DNA of 39,904 bases from assembly GCA_013298865.1 (NCBI GenBank), contig JAAFJL010000029.1, positions 1-39,904 on the forward strand, in the 5' to 3' direction. Of the stretch, positions 24,422 through 33,029 are shown one piece after another; position 1 is the stretch's first letter, and each line of letters starts with the position of its first letter. This DNA comes from Cytophagales bacterium. GTDB taxonomy: Bacteria > Bacteroidota > Bacteroidia > Cytophagales > Spirosomataceae. The notes beneath the pieces were generated by a model. The model was not told where the DNA came from and did not search any database. It saw only the letters and a list, made by a program, of their open reading frames with translations. Both the position numbers and the translations under genes were made by a program.

Positions 24422-26320
24422 TTATTTCTTAGGCTTATCTGGAACAAGTTTCAAATCGTTTGGATTCTTAGGGTCAATATAGAACTTATATTTCGCCACA
24501 GTACCAGTTGGCTTACAGTCACCAGTTGATAAACGTTGAACCTCAAATTCATAAACTGCTGGTTGCTTAGGTAAAGGTAAATCAGCAGGCCATTGGATAT
24601 TTGGATTGTTAGTTACGTTTTCGTAGTTAACAGTTGAGCTATAAGTAGAAACTCCTGTTGTACCAGTGCCAGTAGATACTCTCTTACGTCTTGGAACAAC
24701 TCTTTTCTTAACAACTGCTTTCGCATCGCCTGAAACTGCTGGTGCAGATACTGCTGGCGAAGGAGTCACAGTAGTTGGTCTTGCAACTGCTCTTCTACGT
24801 ACACGACGTGCAGGAGCAGGAGAACCAAAATACTTAGTTGCTGTCGAACCACCGAAGATTTTGAACATATACTGATCTTCTGCTGGTTTTGCTGCTGGAA
24901 TTACTGCTACTGGAGCAGGCTTAGCTTTGTAAACTACGCTTGCTGCTGCTGCTTCTGACAAACATTTACCTTCAACGCTTGACTGAACTGTGTAATAATA
25001 GAAACCACCTTCGTCACCACCTAAAGCTACGCTGTTTGGTAATGTCATTGTACGGTTCTTAGTAGTTTGCTGGAAAACTGGAGCTCCAGTACCATCTGCT
25101 CTATAAAACTTAAAGATATAATCTTCTGTTTCTGGGCTTGTCGAAGCACTCTTCCAAGAGAAAGTAGGAATGTCCGTAGCACCATACTCATAAACTTTAC
25201 CAGAAGCACCTTCCAATGCAGGCGTGAAACAAGTCACTTGTGCTGGAGGAGGAGGCAATAAAGTATAAACTGTTCTCTTATCACAAGTTGCAAATGTATG
25301 AGAAAGTGCTAAACCAGCATTCCATCCACCGTGCTGACGCTCAACAGGAGTTTCTCTAAATGCAACACGTCCTTGGTCATTGATAAGGCTTGATGTTAAG
25401 TAATTGTTTTTCGTGATAAAACCGTTAGCAGTTAATCCAAGCCCCCAATTCTGAGCAATTGAATATAACAAATCTATTCCGAACTGAGCACCAAGGTTCA
25501 TTCTCTTCGCACCTGGACTAACACGATTGATTACTGGTCTTGTGTCAAAAAGAGTACCACCTGTACTTGGAGCATTAGTAATCGCACCCAAAGACACGGC
25601 ACTTGAATTGAAGATACCACCACGAAGACCTAAATCTAAAGCTAATTTTTTAGCAATTGGTAATGAAACCACAGGTCCTAACAAAAGGTAAAAATCTTCA
25701 AAATTATTGGTTTTTGTAAAAACGGTTGTGTTGCGGTTAACACCTAAAGCGGGAGCAGTTCTCGCTAAGTTATCAACGTAAGCTAAAGTAGCATCTTTGT
25801 ACTCATCTTCTCTTACACCAAAGTTTTGATAACCTCCCATTAAACCTAAACCTACTTTACCCCAGTAGTGGTCTGCTGAAAGAGCATTAAAGTACCCTGT
25901 TTTCAAGAACATTGTTCTGTCATCAGTTCCGTTACATACAGGTTGTGCTAAACCAACACGGTCTGTGATTTTCCATTTTCTTGGAGCTCTTGTTTCTTTC
26001 AAAACGTTACCATTTTTGAAAAAAGCCGTATCAAGATAATAGCCATCAGCTACTGTCTTAACGATTGCACCGTTAGAGAAAGTTTGAGTGGTAATACCAT
26101 TTTCTGTAATTGTACTTAGAGCTTTTCCTCTAACTGCACCACCTACTGAAGAAACAGAAGAAGATGAACTGCTGCTACTACCAGAAGTTGTTGTAGTAGT
26201 TGTACCTATCGTTTGTTGCCCTACTGCAAGTTGGAACACAGATAAGGAAGCTACTAAACCAAGGCTAAGTTTTCTTGAGAGTGAACTCAATAGACTATTG
26301 ATTGGATAATTTTTTTTCAT
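24422..26320 (-). CDS. Large exported outer-membrane-type protein of unknown function
   Basis: A 632-residue protein that I do not recognise. It has a long signal peptide ending near VGQQ (residue 35), then a Thr/Ser-only stretch (about 38-58). Residues about 120-345 alternate Gly/aromatic beta strands (WGKVGLGLMGGYQNFG, LALDLGLRGGIF, NWGLGLTANGFITK), suggesting a small outer-membrane barrel. A proline segment LPPPPA follows, then an Ig-like part with WKSASTSPETEDYIFKFYR and an Ala/Pro-rich linker. Two Arg/Lys-rich patches (RRVRRR near 500 and KKRVVPRRKR near 540) flank more Ala/Pro. The last about 70 residues form another beta-rich unit (YEFEVQRLSTGDCK). The basic patches could touch lipopolysaccharide, peptidoglycan or nucleic acid, but this is a guess. 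Confidence 0.8.
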   Translation of the reverse strand: MKKNYPINSLLSSLSRKLSLGLVASLSVFQLAVGQQTIGTTTTTTSGSSSSSSSSVSSVGGAVRGKALSTITENGITTQTFSNGAIVKTVADGYYLDTAFFKNGNVLKETRAPRKWKITDRVGLAQPVCNGTDDRTMFLKTGYFNALSADHYWGKVGLGLMGGYQNFGVREDEYKDATLAYVDNLARTAPALGVNRNTTVFTKTNNFEDFYLLLGPVVSLPIAKKLALDLGLRGGIFNSSAVSLGAITNAPSTGGTLFDTRPVINRVSPGAKRMNLGAQFGIDLLYSIAQNWGLGLTANGFITKNNYLTSSLINDQGRVAFRETPVERQHGGWNAGLALSHTFATCDKRTVYTLLPPPPAQVTCFTPALEGASGKVYEYGATDIPTFSWKSASTSPETEDYIFKFYRADGTGAPVFQQTTKNRTMTLPNSVALGGDEGGFYYYTVQSSVEGKCLSEAAAASVVYKAKPAPVAVIPAAKPAEDQYMFKIFGGSTATKYFGSPAPARRVRRRAVARPTTVTPSPAVSAPAVSGDAKAVVKKRVVPRRKRVSTGTGTTGVSTYSSTVNYENVTNNPNIQWPADLPLPKQPAVYEFEVQRLSTGDCKPTGTVAKYKFYIDPKNPNDLKLVPDKPKK

Positions 26321-26756
26321 GATTTTGTCAATTAATAGAATTATTTCAGGTTTGTGACGTACTTAGTTTTTAATTATTACTGAATACATCGGTAAAAGTA
26401 ATAGTTTTATAGAGAAATTCCCCAAAAAAGGATTAAAAACCTCTTTTTCATCGGAAAAATACATTAATTTTTTTTTAAAACACAAAAAACACGGTACAAT
26501 TCTATGTTTTATGAAGGTATTTCTAAAATAAATTAAAAAACTGCTTGAAGATGTGTTTGAATAAGAACACCAATGTTCACAATTTCGTACAAAGTGGATG
26601 GTATCTATATATTTGAAGAGTTGGATTTCTCACAATTTTACGTACAATTCTTTAAAAATACAATTTATCCGTAGTTAAAATAATAATTTTGCACTTTCTA
26701 AATGAGTGAACGGTTGTAGTATTAAAACAAAAATTTAAAATTTAGCTGATAAATAT
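26321..26756. other. 436-base divergent gap without a gene
   Basis: The gap is very AT-rich between the divergent large exported-protein gene and panB. No coding frame was found. Two exact TAnnTTTG boxes face panB: TATATTTG at 26608-26615 and TAATTTTG at 26684-26691. No repeat or terminator is evident. Confidence 0.6.
26684..26691 (+). promoter_or_regulatory. Candidate -7 box of the panB promoter
   Basis: TAATTTTG is an exact TAnnTTTG match 65 bases before the panB ATG. No convincing -33 box was seen. Confidence 0.4.
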
Positions 26757-27572
26757 ATGTCTGTACATAGTGAAATTAAAAGGGTAACGACCCATATTTT
26801 GCAAGAAATGAAAAATCGGGGAGAGAAAATCTCTTGCCTGACGGCTTATGATTTTTCGATGGGGCGTATTGTTGACGCTGCTGGTGTTGATTTAATCTTG
26901 GTAGGAGATTCTGCCTCCAATGTCATGGCTGGGCATGAAACAACCCTTCCGATTACTTTAGACCAAATGATTTATCACGCATCGTCTGTTGTGAAGGCGG
27001 TAAAACGTGCTTTAGTAGTTGTGGATATTCCATTTGGTTCTTATCAAGGAGATTCTACCGAGGCACTTCGTTCGGCTATACGTATCATGAAGGAATCTGG
27101 GGCTCATGCTGTAAAAATGGAAGGCGGTTCAGAAATAAAAGAATCTGTCGTAAGGGTTCTCAGTGCAGGAATTCCAGTGATGGGGCATTTGGGACTTACT
27201 CCGCAATCTATTTATAAATTTGGAACGTATTCTGTTCGTGCTAAAGAAGACGTAGAAGCTCAAAAACTAATTGAAGATGCTCTCATGCTTCAGGAGTGTG
27301 GTGCTTTTGGTTTAGTATTAGAAAAAATCCCATCTACTCTCACTAAAAAAGTATCTGAAAGCCTTAAAATCCCAACCGTCGGGATTGGTGCTGGACCAGA
27401 CGCAGACGGACAAATTTTAGTTGTCCATGATATGTTGGGAATTAACAAAGAGTTTAAGCCTCGTTTCTTGCGTAGGTACGCAGACTTGGATAGCATTATG
27501 CACGATGCAATTGCCAATTATGTAAAAGATGTAAAAGGGAAAGACTTCCCGAACGAAAAAGAAAGCTATTGA
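26757..27572 (+). CDS. panB: 3-methyl-2-oxobutanoate hydroxymethyltransferase
   Basis: The first committed enzyme of pantothenate (vitamin B5) synthesis. It transfers a hydroxymethyl group from methylene-tetrahydrofolate to 3-methyl-2-oxobutanoate. The 271 residues match the family from start to end: [64 protein letters not shown] and [20 protein letters not shown]. The metal-binding Asp and catalytic Glu segments are intact. Upstream is a Bacteroidota -7 box. Other pantothenate genes are not in the window. Confidence 0.96.
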   Translation: MSVHSEIKRVTTHILQEMKNRGEKISCLTAYDFSMGRIVDAAGVDLILVGDSASNVMAGHETTLPITLDQMIYHASSVVKAVKRALVVVDIPFGSYQGDSTEALRSAIRIMKESGAHAVKMEGGSEIKESVVRVLSAGIPVMGHLGLTPQSIYKFGTYSVRAKEDVEAQKLIEDALMLQECGAFGLVLEKIPSTLTKKVSESLKIPTVGIGAGPDADGQILVVHDMLGINKEFKPRFLRRYADLDSIMHDAIANYVKDVKGKDFPNEKESY

Positions 27573-27573
27573 G

Positions 27574-27726
27574 CAGTGAACAGTTATCAGTAAACAGTTA
27601 TCAATTATCGGTGAATAGTTATCGGTTAGCAATTATCAGTTAGTTATCAGTGAACAATTATAAGTTCACTATTAAATTACAGCTAACTGTTTACTGTTAA
27701 TTGTTCACTGATAACTGTTCACTGAT
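27574..27726. repeat. CAGTGAACAGTTATCAGT-type intergenic word repeat
   Basis: Variants of CAGTGAACAGTTATCAGT run through the left half, and their inverse (ACTGATAACTGTTCACTG) runs through the right half. The whole gap between panB and the RluA-type gene can therefore fold into a long imperfect hairpin. It starts two bases after the panB stop codon. Confidence 0.7.
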
Positions 27727-27743
27727 ATGAAACAAATCAAAAA

Positions 27744-28469
27744 ATGAAAGATTTTCATGTTGTCTATGAAGACAACCATATTATTGTTGTCAATAAAAGG
27801 GCAGGTATTTTAGTACAAAGCGATGCTACTCGTGACACAACACTCACGGATGTCGTGAGGTTATACATCAAAGAAAAATATCAAAAACCTGGTGATGTTT
27901 TTTTGCATCCTGTCCACAGACTCGACCGCCCAGTGAGTGGTTTAGTAGTTTTCGCCCGAACTTCAAAGGGTTTAGAACGCATGACAGAGCTTTTTCGTAA
28001 AAGAGCAATTCAGAAGGTTTACTGGGCAGTGGTTCGTAAAAAACCAGCCGAAAACCAAGGAAGACTTGTCCATTGGTTGGTAAAAGATGAAGCCCGAAAT
28101 GTAACAACGGCTTATGACGAAGAAGTGAGAGGTTCGCAGAGAGCGGAACTTTCCTATAAAGTATTGGGCAAAATAAACTTGCATTATCTACTTGAAGTAC
28201 AACCCATCACTGGGAGACCACATCAGATTAGAGTACAATTAGCCAGTATGGGATGCCCGATTCGGGGAGACATAAAATATGGTTATGACCGCCCGAATCC
28301 TGACGCAAGCATCAATTTACACGCAAGAAGACTTTTCTTTGTGCATCCCGTACAAAAAATACCAGTAATTTGTAAGGCGGCAGTACCGCCTAATCAGTTT
28401 TGGGAAGAATTTTTAGAATTAGATCAGGAAGAAGTTAAAGATAAGAATCTTGATTATCTTCATGAATAA
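27744..28469 (+). CDS. RluA-family RNA pseudouridine synthase
   Basis: A 241-residue enzyme that isomerises specific uridines in rRNA or tRNA. The catalytic motif HPVHRLDRPVSGLVVFART contains the essential Asp. Further family segments are VVNKRAGILVQ, KVYWAVV and PITGRPHQIRVQLASMGCPI. There is no S4 domain at the N terminus, as in RluA and the short Bacteroidota paralogues. The exact target position cannot be read. Its 3' end overlaps a possible small minus-strand gene by 35 bases. Confidence 0.9.
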   Translation: MKDFHVVYEDNHIIVVNKRAGILVQSDATRDTTLTDVVRLYIKEKYQKPGDVFLHPVHRLDRPVSGLVVFARTSKGLERMTELFRKRAIQKVYWAVVRKKPAENQGRLVHWLVKDEARNVTTAYDEEVRGSQRAELSYKVLGKINLHYLLEVQPITGRPHQIRVQLASMGCPIRGDIKYGYDRPNPDASINLHARRLFFVHPVQKIPVICKAAVPPNQFWEEFLELDQEEVKDKNLDYLHE

Positions 28470-28623
28470 TAGTCGAGGAAAAAGTGTCTGCTTGAAGTTG
28501 TTCAAACAAAACAATTAAGGCATTTCTGATACCTTGTGCAGCACCCGAAAGAATGCTAAGTGGAAGTATCAATGGCAAAAATACAAGCCATTGAAAAAAC
28601 ATAAAGTGGTTGATCTTTTTCAT
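28435..28623 (-). CDS. Possible small membrane protein
   Basis: A 62-residue frame starting at ATG 28623 (MKKINHFMFFQWLVFLPLIL). It has one strong hydrophobic segment (about residues 8-28) with a Pro pair, an LSGAAQG turn, and a short acidic polar tail. Seven extra residues are possible from ATG 28644. It overlaps the end of the RluA-type gene tail to tail by 35 bases. The composition looks like a real single-span protein rather than a shadow of the other strand, since most of it lies outside that gene. The function is unknown. Confidence 0.45.
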   Translation of the reverse strand: MKKINHFMFFQWLVFLPLILPLSILSGAAQGIRNALIVLFEQLQADTFSSTIIHEDNQDSYL

Positions 28624-28801
28624 GATTGTTTTGATAGCGGTCAAAACTCGCTGTGCTAAATGTTGAATGTTTGAATTTTACAAATAAACTGAGCAAATTT
28701 TGTACCAGAAAGTGGTTGCATGACTTAATATTATATGACAAAAGTATAATTTTTTATCAAAAAATCAATACTTTTTCAAGAGAAATTTTCATAAAATCCA
28801 C

Positions 28802-28835
28802 AAAAAAGCCTTTCCATGTATGGAAAGGCTTTTTT
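28802..28835. terminator. Terminator of the YceI operon
   Basis: AAAAAAGCCTTTCCA (28802-28816) pairs perfectly with TGGAAAGGCTTTTTT (28821-28835) around the loop TGTA. It lies 35 bases beyond the YceI stop. Confidence 0.85.
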
Positions 28836-28869
28836 GTGGACAAACTATTTGGTTATCAGTTGATTACAT

Positions 28870-29421
28870 CTATTTAGCATCTTTGCTAATGAGGGTATAT
28901 TTAGTCTTTACATTGATACTTTCAGCAATTTTTGAGAAGACTAAAGTAGGCACTTCAATTTTATGGTCAACAAGTTTTATGTCAAACGAACTTTGGAAGG
29001 AAATCAAGCCATTTTCAACAGTAATTTTGCCTTTAATATCACGATTTTGCGTAACTCCGTGCATCGTTAATTGCCCTTTTACAGTGACATCATAAGTACC
29101 AGGTTTTGTAAAATTGATGGCTTCAACAATTTTTCCTTTGAACATTCCCGTTGGAAATTTCTCTGATTCCATATAGTTTTCATTGAAATGTTCCTGCATC
29201 AATTTATTCGGAAATTCAAAACCTGTCATCTTCATACTAACTGCTACTTCACCAGTAGTTGTATTCAAAATCGCCCCTGTTTTTTTATTGGTTGCAGCAA
29301 TATTTTCGACAGGAGTTTCAGAAAAGAAATTAGTTTCTCCTGTTTGAGTTGCATACAATTGTCCAAATGATTTTAAACTAAGTAATACACTGATTATCAG
29401 TAAGTTAATGATATTTTTCAT
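28870..29421 (-). CDS. YceI-family periplasmic protein
   Basis: A 183-residue exported protein with a signal peptide (about residues 1-20, ending SFGQ). The rest is the YceI lipocalin-like barrel: FSETPVENIAATNKKTGAIL, EFPNKLMQEHFNENYMESEK, FPTGMFKGKIVEA, VKGQLTMHGVTQ and a closing ISFQSSFDIKL. YceI proteins bind isoprenoid chains in the structures known, and the biological role varies. It is the last gene of a three-gene minus-strand group (Rieske, DUF5777, YceI), with a terminator downstream. A role in periplasmic electron transfer or lipid-quinone handling is an inference from the neighbours. Confidence 0.9.
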   Translation of the reverse strand: MKNIINLLIISVLLSLKSFGQLYATQTGETNFFSETPVENIAATNKKTGAILNTTTGEVAVSMKMTGFEFPNKLMQEHFNENYMESEKFPTGMFKGKIVEAINFTKPGTYDVTVKGQLTMHGVTQNRDIKGKITVENGLISFQSSFDIKLVDHKIEVPTLVFSKIAESINVKTKYTLISKDAK

Positions 29422-29516
29422 GATGATTTATATTTTAAGTATTTGCTAAAAAATATCTGGCAATCAATATTTTACGATTTTTCAGCTTAACAACTTATCA
29501 ATTTAAAACTCAACAA

Positions 29517-30455
29517 CTATTTATGTAATTCCTTCGCTTTTTTATCAAAACTAAATGTTCGGGCTATGTTGAAACCGTAAAAAATATCTCCATTTGCCCA
29601 AGTGCCAAGCGTCTGCCCAATGGCGTGTCTTTCAATCATACCACGTGAATTAGTAAAATGTAGTTGAAAAACGTGTCCACCAGTTTCAATGTCAAATCCC
29701 AAAGACAAAGAATTATGATAAGGATATTCTTTAGAAGGATTTTTTGCTTTGAAAGCAGTTTCTTCGCTACTTGTATTTACCCAATAATACTCTGCATTCA
29801 GGCTTAATCGCTTACTTAATTTGTACCGACCTCCTACACCTAATGACACCTTATCATTCTGAAATTCAGGACCTTCTGCCATATTATAATGTATAAGTGT
29901 AGGCATCAATTGTAGCGAAAAATCATTACTGAACTTTCGGGCAATCAGGACCTGAGCCGTGTAGGTTTGGCGTTGTAAATTATCATTAAATTTTATCTGA
30001 CTGCCAGATTCCATTACATAACCAGTTGCCATGGTGTTAGCTGCCCCAGACGCATATACGGCTAATGATAATGGCATTTTGTTCGACTGACGTAATGCTT
30101 TATACTTGGCATAATAATCATACGTTTTTTCTTGGGAACTTCTACCTACGCCTACGGTTAGTTGGTCAGTGATTCCGTATTCTAATCCGAGGCGAATCCG
30201 AGCTTGGTCTAAGCCAAAAAAGTTTTCGATAAATCCAGAATTGACTGCTCCAAAACGGTGGGAAATCCAAAAATTCAAATGGTTTTTACTCACAGTTTCA
30301 ATCGTTTGTCCATTGATTAGACGACTTCCTTTGAACGTTGCATTGATATAATCGGTCTCATTTTTAGTTTCATTATCCAACATTTTCATCAAATCATCTT
30401 GCGACAAACTTTGAAAAGAAAGAGCTAACCCGATAATTATTAAAGATTTTTTCAT
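29517..30455 (-). CDS. DUF5777 family beta-barrel outer-membrane protein
   Basis: A 312-residue exported protein with a signal peptide (about residues 1-18, ending SLSQ). The remainder alternates short beta strands typical of a barrel: NHLNFWISHRFGAVNSG, FFGLDQARIRLGLEYGITDQ and RYKLSKRLSLNAEYYWVNT, ending with HFTNSRGMIERHAIGQT. The opening DDLMKMLDNETKNETDYINA matches DUF5777 proteins. It lies 15 bases after the Rieske gene and 95 bases before YceI, all on the minus strand. In my memory this trio is recurrent in Bacteroidota. The function is unknown. Confidence 0.82.
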   Translation of the reverse strand: MKKSLIIIGLALSFQSLSQDDLMKMLDNETKNETDYINATFKGSRLINGQTIETVSKNHLNFWISHRFGAVNSGFIENFFGLDQARIRLGLEYGITDQLTVGVGRSSQEKTYDYYAKYKALRQSNKMPLSLAVYASGAANTMATGYVMESGSQIKFNDNLQRQTYTAQVLIARKFSNDFSLQLMPTLIHYNMAEGPEFQNDKVSLGVGGRYKLSKRLSLNAEYYWVNTSSEETAFKAKNPSKEYPYHNSLSLGFDIETGGHVFQLHFTNSRGMIERHAIGQTLGTWANGDIFYGFNIARTFSFDKKAKELHK

Positions 30456-30470
30456 AAAAATTAGGTTTAA

Positions 30471-30911
30471 TTAACTGACTGTCAATACATTACCGCTCTG
30501 TGTTACTGTGTAAGTTTTTAGCCCCTTTTTGCCATTACTATTCAAGCCAGCACCAGTATTGTCGAATTGGGCTTGGTGTGCATTGCAAAACCATTTATTG
30601 GTTTGATATACAATTTCTTTTTGCTGCTCATGGCTACAAATCAGTGTAACAGCGATATACTTATTTTCATTAGAGAGTGCCACAACAATATTGTTGGTTT
30701 TGTCAACAACAAAACCACCTTTCGTCAAAAGACTTTTGTTTGCAGCATTGGTTAAATCAAAAGTAATTCCACCAGTCGGGGTGGGAGTAACAGAGCTTTC
30801 GTTTTTACAAGAAGTCATCGTGACTCCGCAATAAACTGCCATAAGACTTGCCCCGCTAAAACCTAAATTTTTAAGGAACTGAAAGCGACTAATTTTTTCT
30901 ACATTTTCCAT
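30471..30911 (-). CDS. Exported Rieske-type 2Fe-2S protein
   Basis: A 146-residue protein starting at ATG 30911 (MENVEKISRFQFLKNLGFSG). The N terminus resembles a Tat-like/lipoprotein signal, with SRFQFLK near residue 8 and a Cys at 35 (TMTSCKN). The Rieske ligands are C92-x-H94 in ICSHE and C109-x2-H112 in FCNAHQAQFD, so the cluster pair is complete. A longer reading frame from 31031 has no conserved sequence and is unlikely. It heads the operon with DUF5777 and YceI, which suggests an electron carrier working in the periplasm. The redox partner is not in the window. Confidence 0.85.
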   Translation of the reverse strand: MENVEKISRFQFLKNLGFSGASLMAVYCGVTMTSCKNESSVTPTPTGGITFDLTNAANKSLLTKGGFVVDKTNNIVVALSNENKYIAVTLICSHEQQKEIVYQTNKWFCNAHQAQFDNTGAGLNSNGKKGLKTYTVTQSGNVLTVS

Positions 30912-31055
30912 GTTAATAATTCGATTGTTTTGGTAAATACTAATTTTTGCCTTTGTTGGTTGCGTGGCATTTAAAAATCTCGTATGAGATAAACTTAAAA
31001 TTAATAAAAATATTATAGTTGAGTCATACATTGAACTTAAATGATAAACTGTTTT

Positions 31056-32096
31056 CTACTTTTTAGTAACCATTTTTATCGCATCAATTTCGCTTTGTTT
31101 ATAAATTGAACCATCTGGTCTGAAAATATCATGAAACCATAGTTTTGGCTCTTCTCCACTCGGAATTGGCTCGTCCCAAGCATAAATTGTATTCGTTTTT
31201 CCCTTCACAAGCCCCCAATTGATTGCCCCAACTTTATATTTTGCAAAAACTGGCAGACAAGTTTCAAAAGTACTTTTATGTTTTCTTGCCATGTATTCCG
31301 TACAAATTAGCGGACGTTTATGATTTTCTTGGAGTTCTTTAATTTGTTTTTCAAGATTTTCAGGAGAAGAATAATTATGGAAAGTAATGATGTCTGAATT
31401 ATTCAACATAAATTCATTGCTCATCGGGTGGTCATGCCACCAACCCGAAGTGATAGGCTGAGAAGGATTCGCTTGCTTTGCCCACTCGAAGGATTTCTTC
31501 AGTAAAGGCATCACAGCATCCATGTAACCAGAGTTGGATGGTTCATTAAAAATATCCCAAACAAGTACTCTTTTGTCTTGGGCAAAAGCTCCGATAATTC
31601 CCTTGGTATAAGCCTCTAATTTCCCCCAAGTCCGAGAATCAAACAACATTTTTGTACCAGGACACCTCGCCCAACCAGAATTATGTTTCCCTACGACTGG
31701 CTGCATTTGTTTCCCAGCCTTGGGGTCGTCGTTCCAACAAGAATCGTAAAGGACAAACATAATTTTGATATGGTGTTTGTCTGCAATGTTCAAAAATTCA
31801 TTAATACGCTTGATAAATCCCTCACTATCAGTCTCGTAGGGAATATTGTGCAAGAAAACTCGCATAATATTCATGCCTAAACCTTCTGCCAAAGCCAGCT
31901 CACGGTCAATAGTTACAGGGTCAAAAGTTTCGGCTTGCCACATTTCCAATTCATTAATAGCGGTACTCGGAATAAAATTTGCCCCTACCAAAAGCGGTTG
32001 TTGGGCATACCAAGCATTGGCTTTTTCGGCAGACCAACGTTGAGCATTCGTTTGAAATACAGTAAAAATTAGGAGAAATGTATATAGTTTTTTCAT
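31056..32096 (-). CDS. Secreted glycoside hydrolase, clan GH-A (cellulase/xylanase-like)
   Basis: A 346-residue exported TIM-barrel enzyme with a signal peptide (about residues 1-18, ending TNAQ). The acid/base Glu is E185 in WDIFNEPSNSG and the nucleophile is E267 in ICTEYMA, at the ends of strands 4 and 7 as in clan GH-A. Other conserved parts are LGMNIMRVFL, FVLYDSCW and ITFHNYS. Related proteins are often annotated as cellulase or 1,4-beta-xylanase, but the exact family and substrate cannot be fixed by eye. The ATG overlaps the end of the upstream SnoaL-like gene by 4 bases (ATGA), so the two are translationally coupled. Confidence 0.85.
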   Translation of the reverse strand: MKKLYTFLLIFTVFQTNAQRWSAEKANAWYAQQPLLVGANFIPSTAINELEMWQAETFDPVTIDRELALAEGLGMNIMRVFLHNIPYETDSEGFIKRINEFLNIADKHHIKIMFVLYDSCWNDDPKAGKQMQPVVGKHNSGWARCPGTKMLFDSRTWGKLEAYTKGIIGAFAQDKRVLVWDIFNEPSNSGYMDAVMPLLKKSFEWAKQANPSQPITSGWWHDHPMSNEFMLNNSDIITFHNYSSPENLEKQIKELQENHKRPLICTEYMARKHKSTFETCLPVFAKYKVGAINWGLVKGKTNTIYAWDEPIPSGEEPKLWFHDIFRPDGSIYKQSEIDAIKMVTKK

Positions 32097-32947
32097 ATTC
32101 TTTCAAGATTTACTACTTCTAAAACAATCTTCCAAACACCTTTTGATTCTTGTTTCCAGACACGCATATACGAGCCACTTTTGCCATCGCCAGAGATAAT
32201 TCCATAGACACAAGTAAGGTCGCCAGAAGGGGAAGACAATGCCTTTAGTCCTGTATAAAGTAAGGTTTTGCTGAAAGACTTTTTGAGAAAAGTCACTGCA
32301 TTTGCTTTCCCAGAAATGGGCATTTGATTATTGTACAAAACTCGTACATTTTGAGAAAGATGCGGTTCTATGGGATTCAGGGCAGTTTTTGCATTTTTCC
32401 AGTAAAAAAAATCAGTCATAAAAACGAATTTTTCAGATGGTCCAGTTTGATTTTTACCAAAAGCTTCTGGTTTAAAAACAGGGTAACTCTCTGTTACTAA
32501 ACTACTACTTGTGCGTGCGTCTGGATGAGTCACACCCATGTCGAAAACCACTTTCCAAGAACCATCCGTTTGTTTCCGCCAAACGGTGGCAAAACTTCCC
32601 AAATTTGTTGCTGGGTCAGTAGCATTGTTGGAATGCAACTGCCAATTGCCAGTGGTATAGCCAAAATCTCCCGAACCCGCTATTTCTGCAAAATTGGGTT
32701 GCCAAGTAATAACTCCCTTGAAATCTTTATTTTTCCATTCTTCTTTTCCATTTACGGATTGCCCTTTTTCTATCAAAGAGGCATCATCTGCCAAAAAATC
32801 CAAAAATGCTTGTTTTGTGCCTTTGTCGATAGAAGTCTGAGCGAATGCTTTTTCGGTTTCGACCATTTTTTGCAAAGCCGCAGTAGGTTGCTGGGCATGG
32901 CAAAGCAAATGAAATAATATCAGCGTAAGGGAAAATGTGTACTTCAT
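32093..32947 (-). CDS. Exported two-domain SnoaL-like (DUF4440-type) protein
   Basis: A 284-residue protein with a signal peptide ending CHAQ (about residue 19). Residues 25-145 and 165-284 are two related NTF2-fold units: MVETEKAFAQTSIDKGTKQA, TTGNWQLHS and FATVWRKQTDGSWKVVFDMG in the first, and VYGIISGDGKSGSYMRVWKQ and KGVWKIVLEVV in the second. Such domains bind small molecules or act as cone-shaped enzymes, and many have no known function. Its stop overlaps the start of the glycoside hydrolase gene, so a linked role is likely but not specified. Confidence 0.75.
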   Translation of the reverse strand: MKYTFSLTLILFHLLCHAQQPTAALQKMVETEKAFAQTSIDKGTKQAFLDFLADDASLIEKGQSVNGKEEWKNKDFKGVITWQPNFAEIAGSGDFGYTTGNWQLHSNNATDPATNLGSFATVWRKQTDGSWKVVFDMGVTHPDARTSSSLVTESYPVFKPEAFGKNQTGPSEKFVFMTDFFYWKNAKTALNPIEPHLSQNVRVLYNNQMPISGKANAVTFLKKSFSKTLLYTGLKALSSPSGDLTCVYGIISGDGKSGSYMRVWKQESKGVWKIVLEVVNLERI

Positions 32948-33029
32948 AAGATTGGTTAAAATTTATACACAATGTACGTTTTTAGCACCGAATAATTGTG
33001 CTGAGTCAGCGATTTCTTTTTTGGCAAAA

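Noticed and set aside
27574-27726. Possible CRISPR array
   Set aside because: The repeated words are degenerate, without regular spacing or unique spacers, and no cas gene is in the window.
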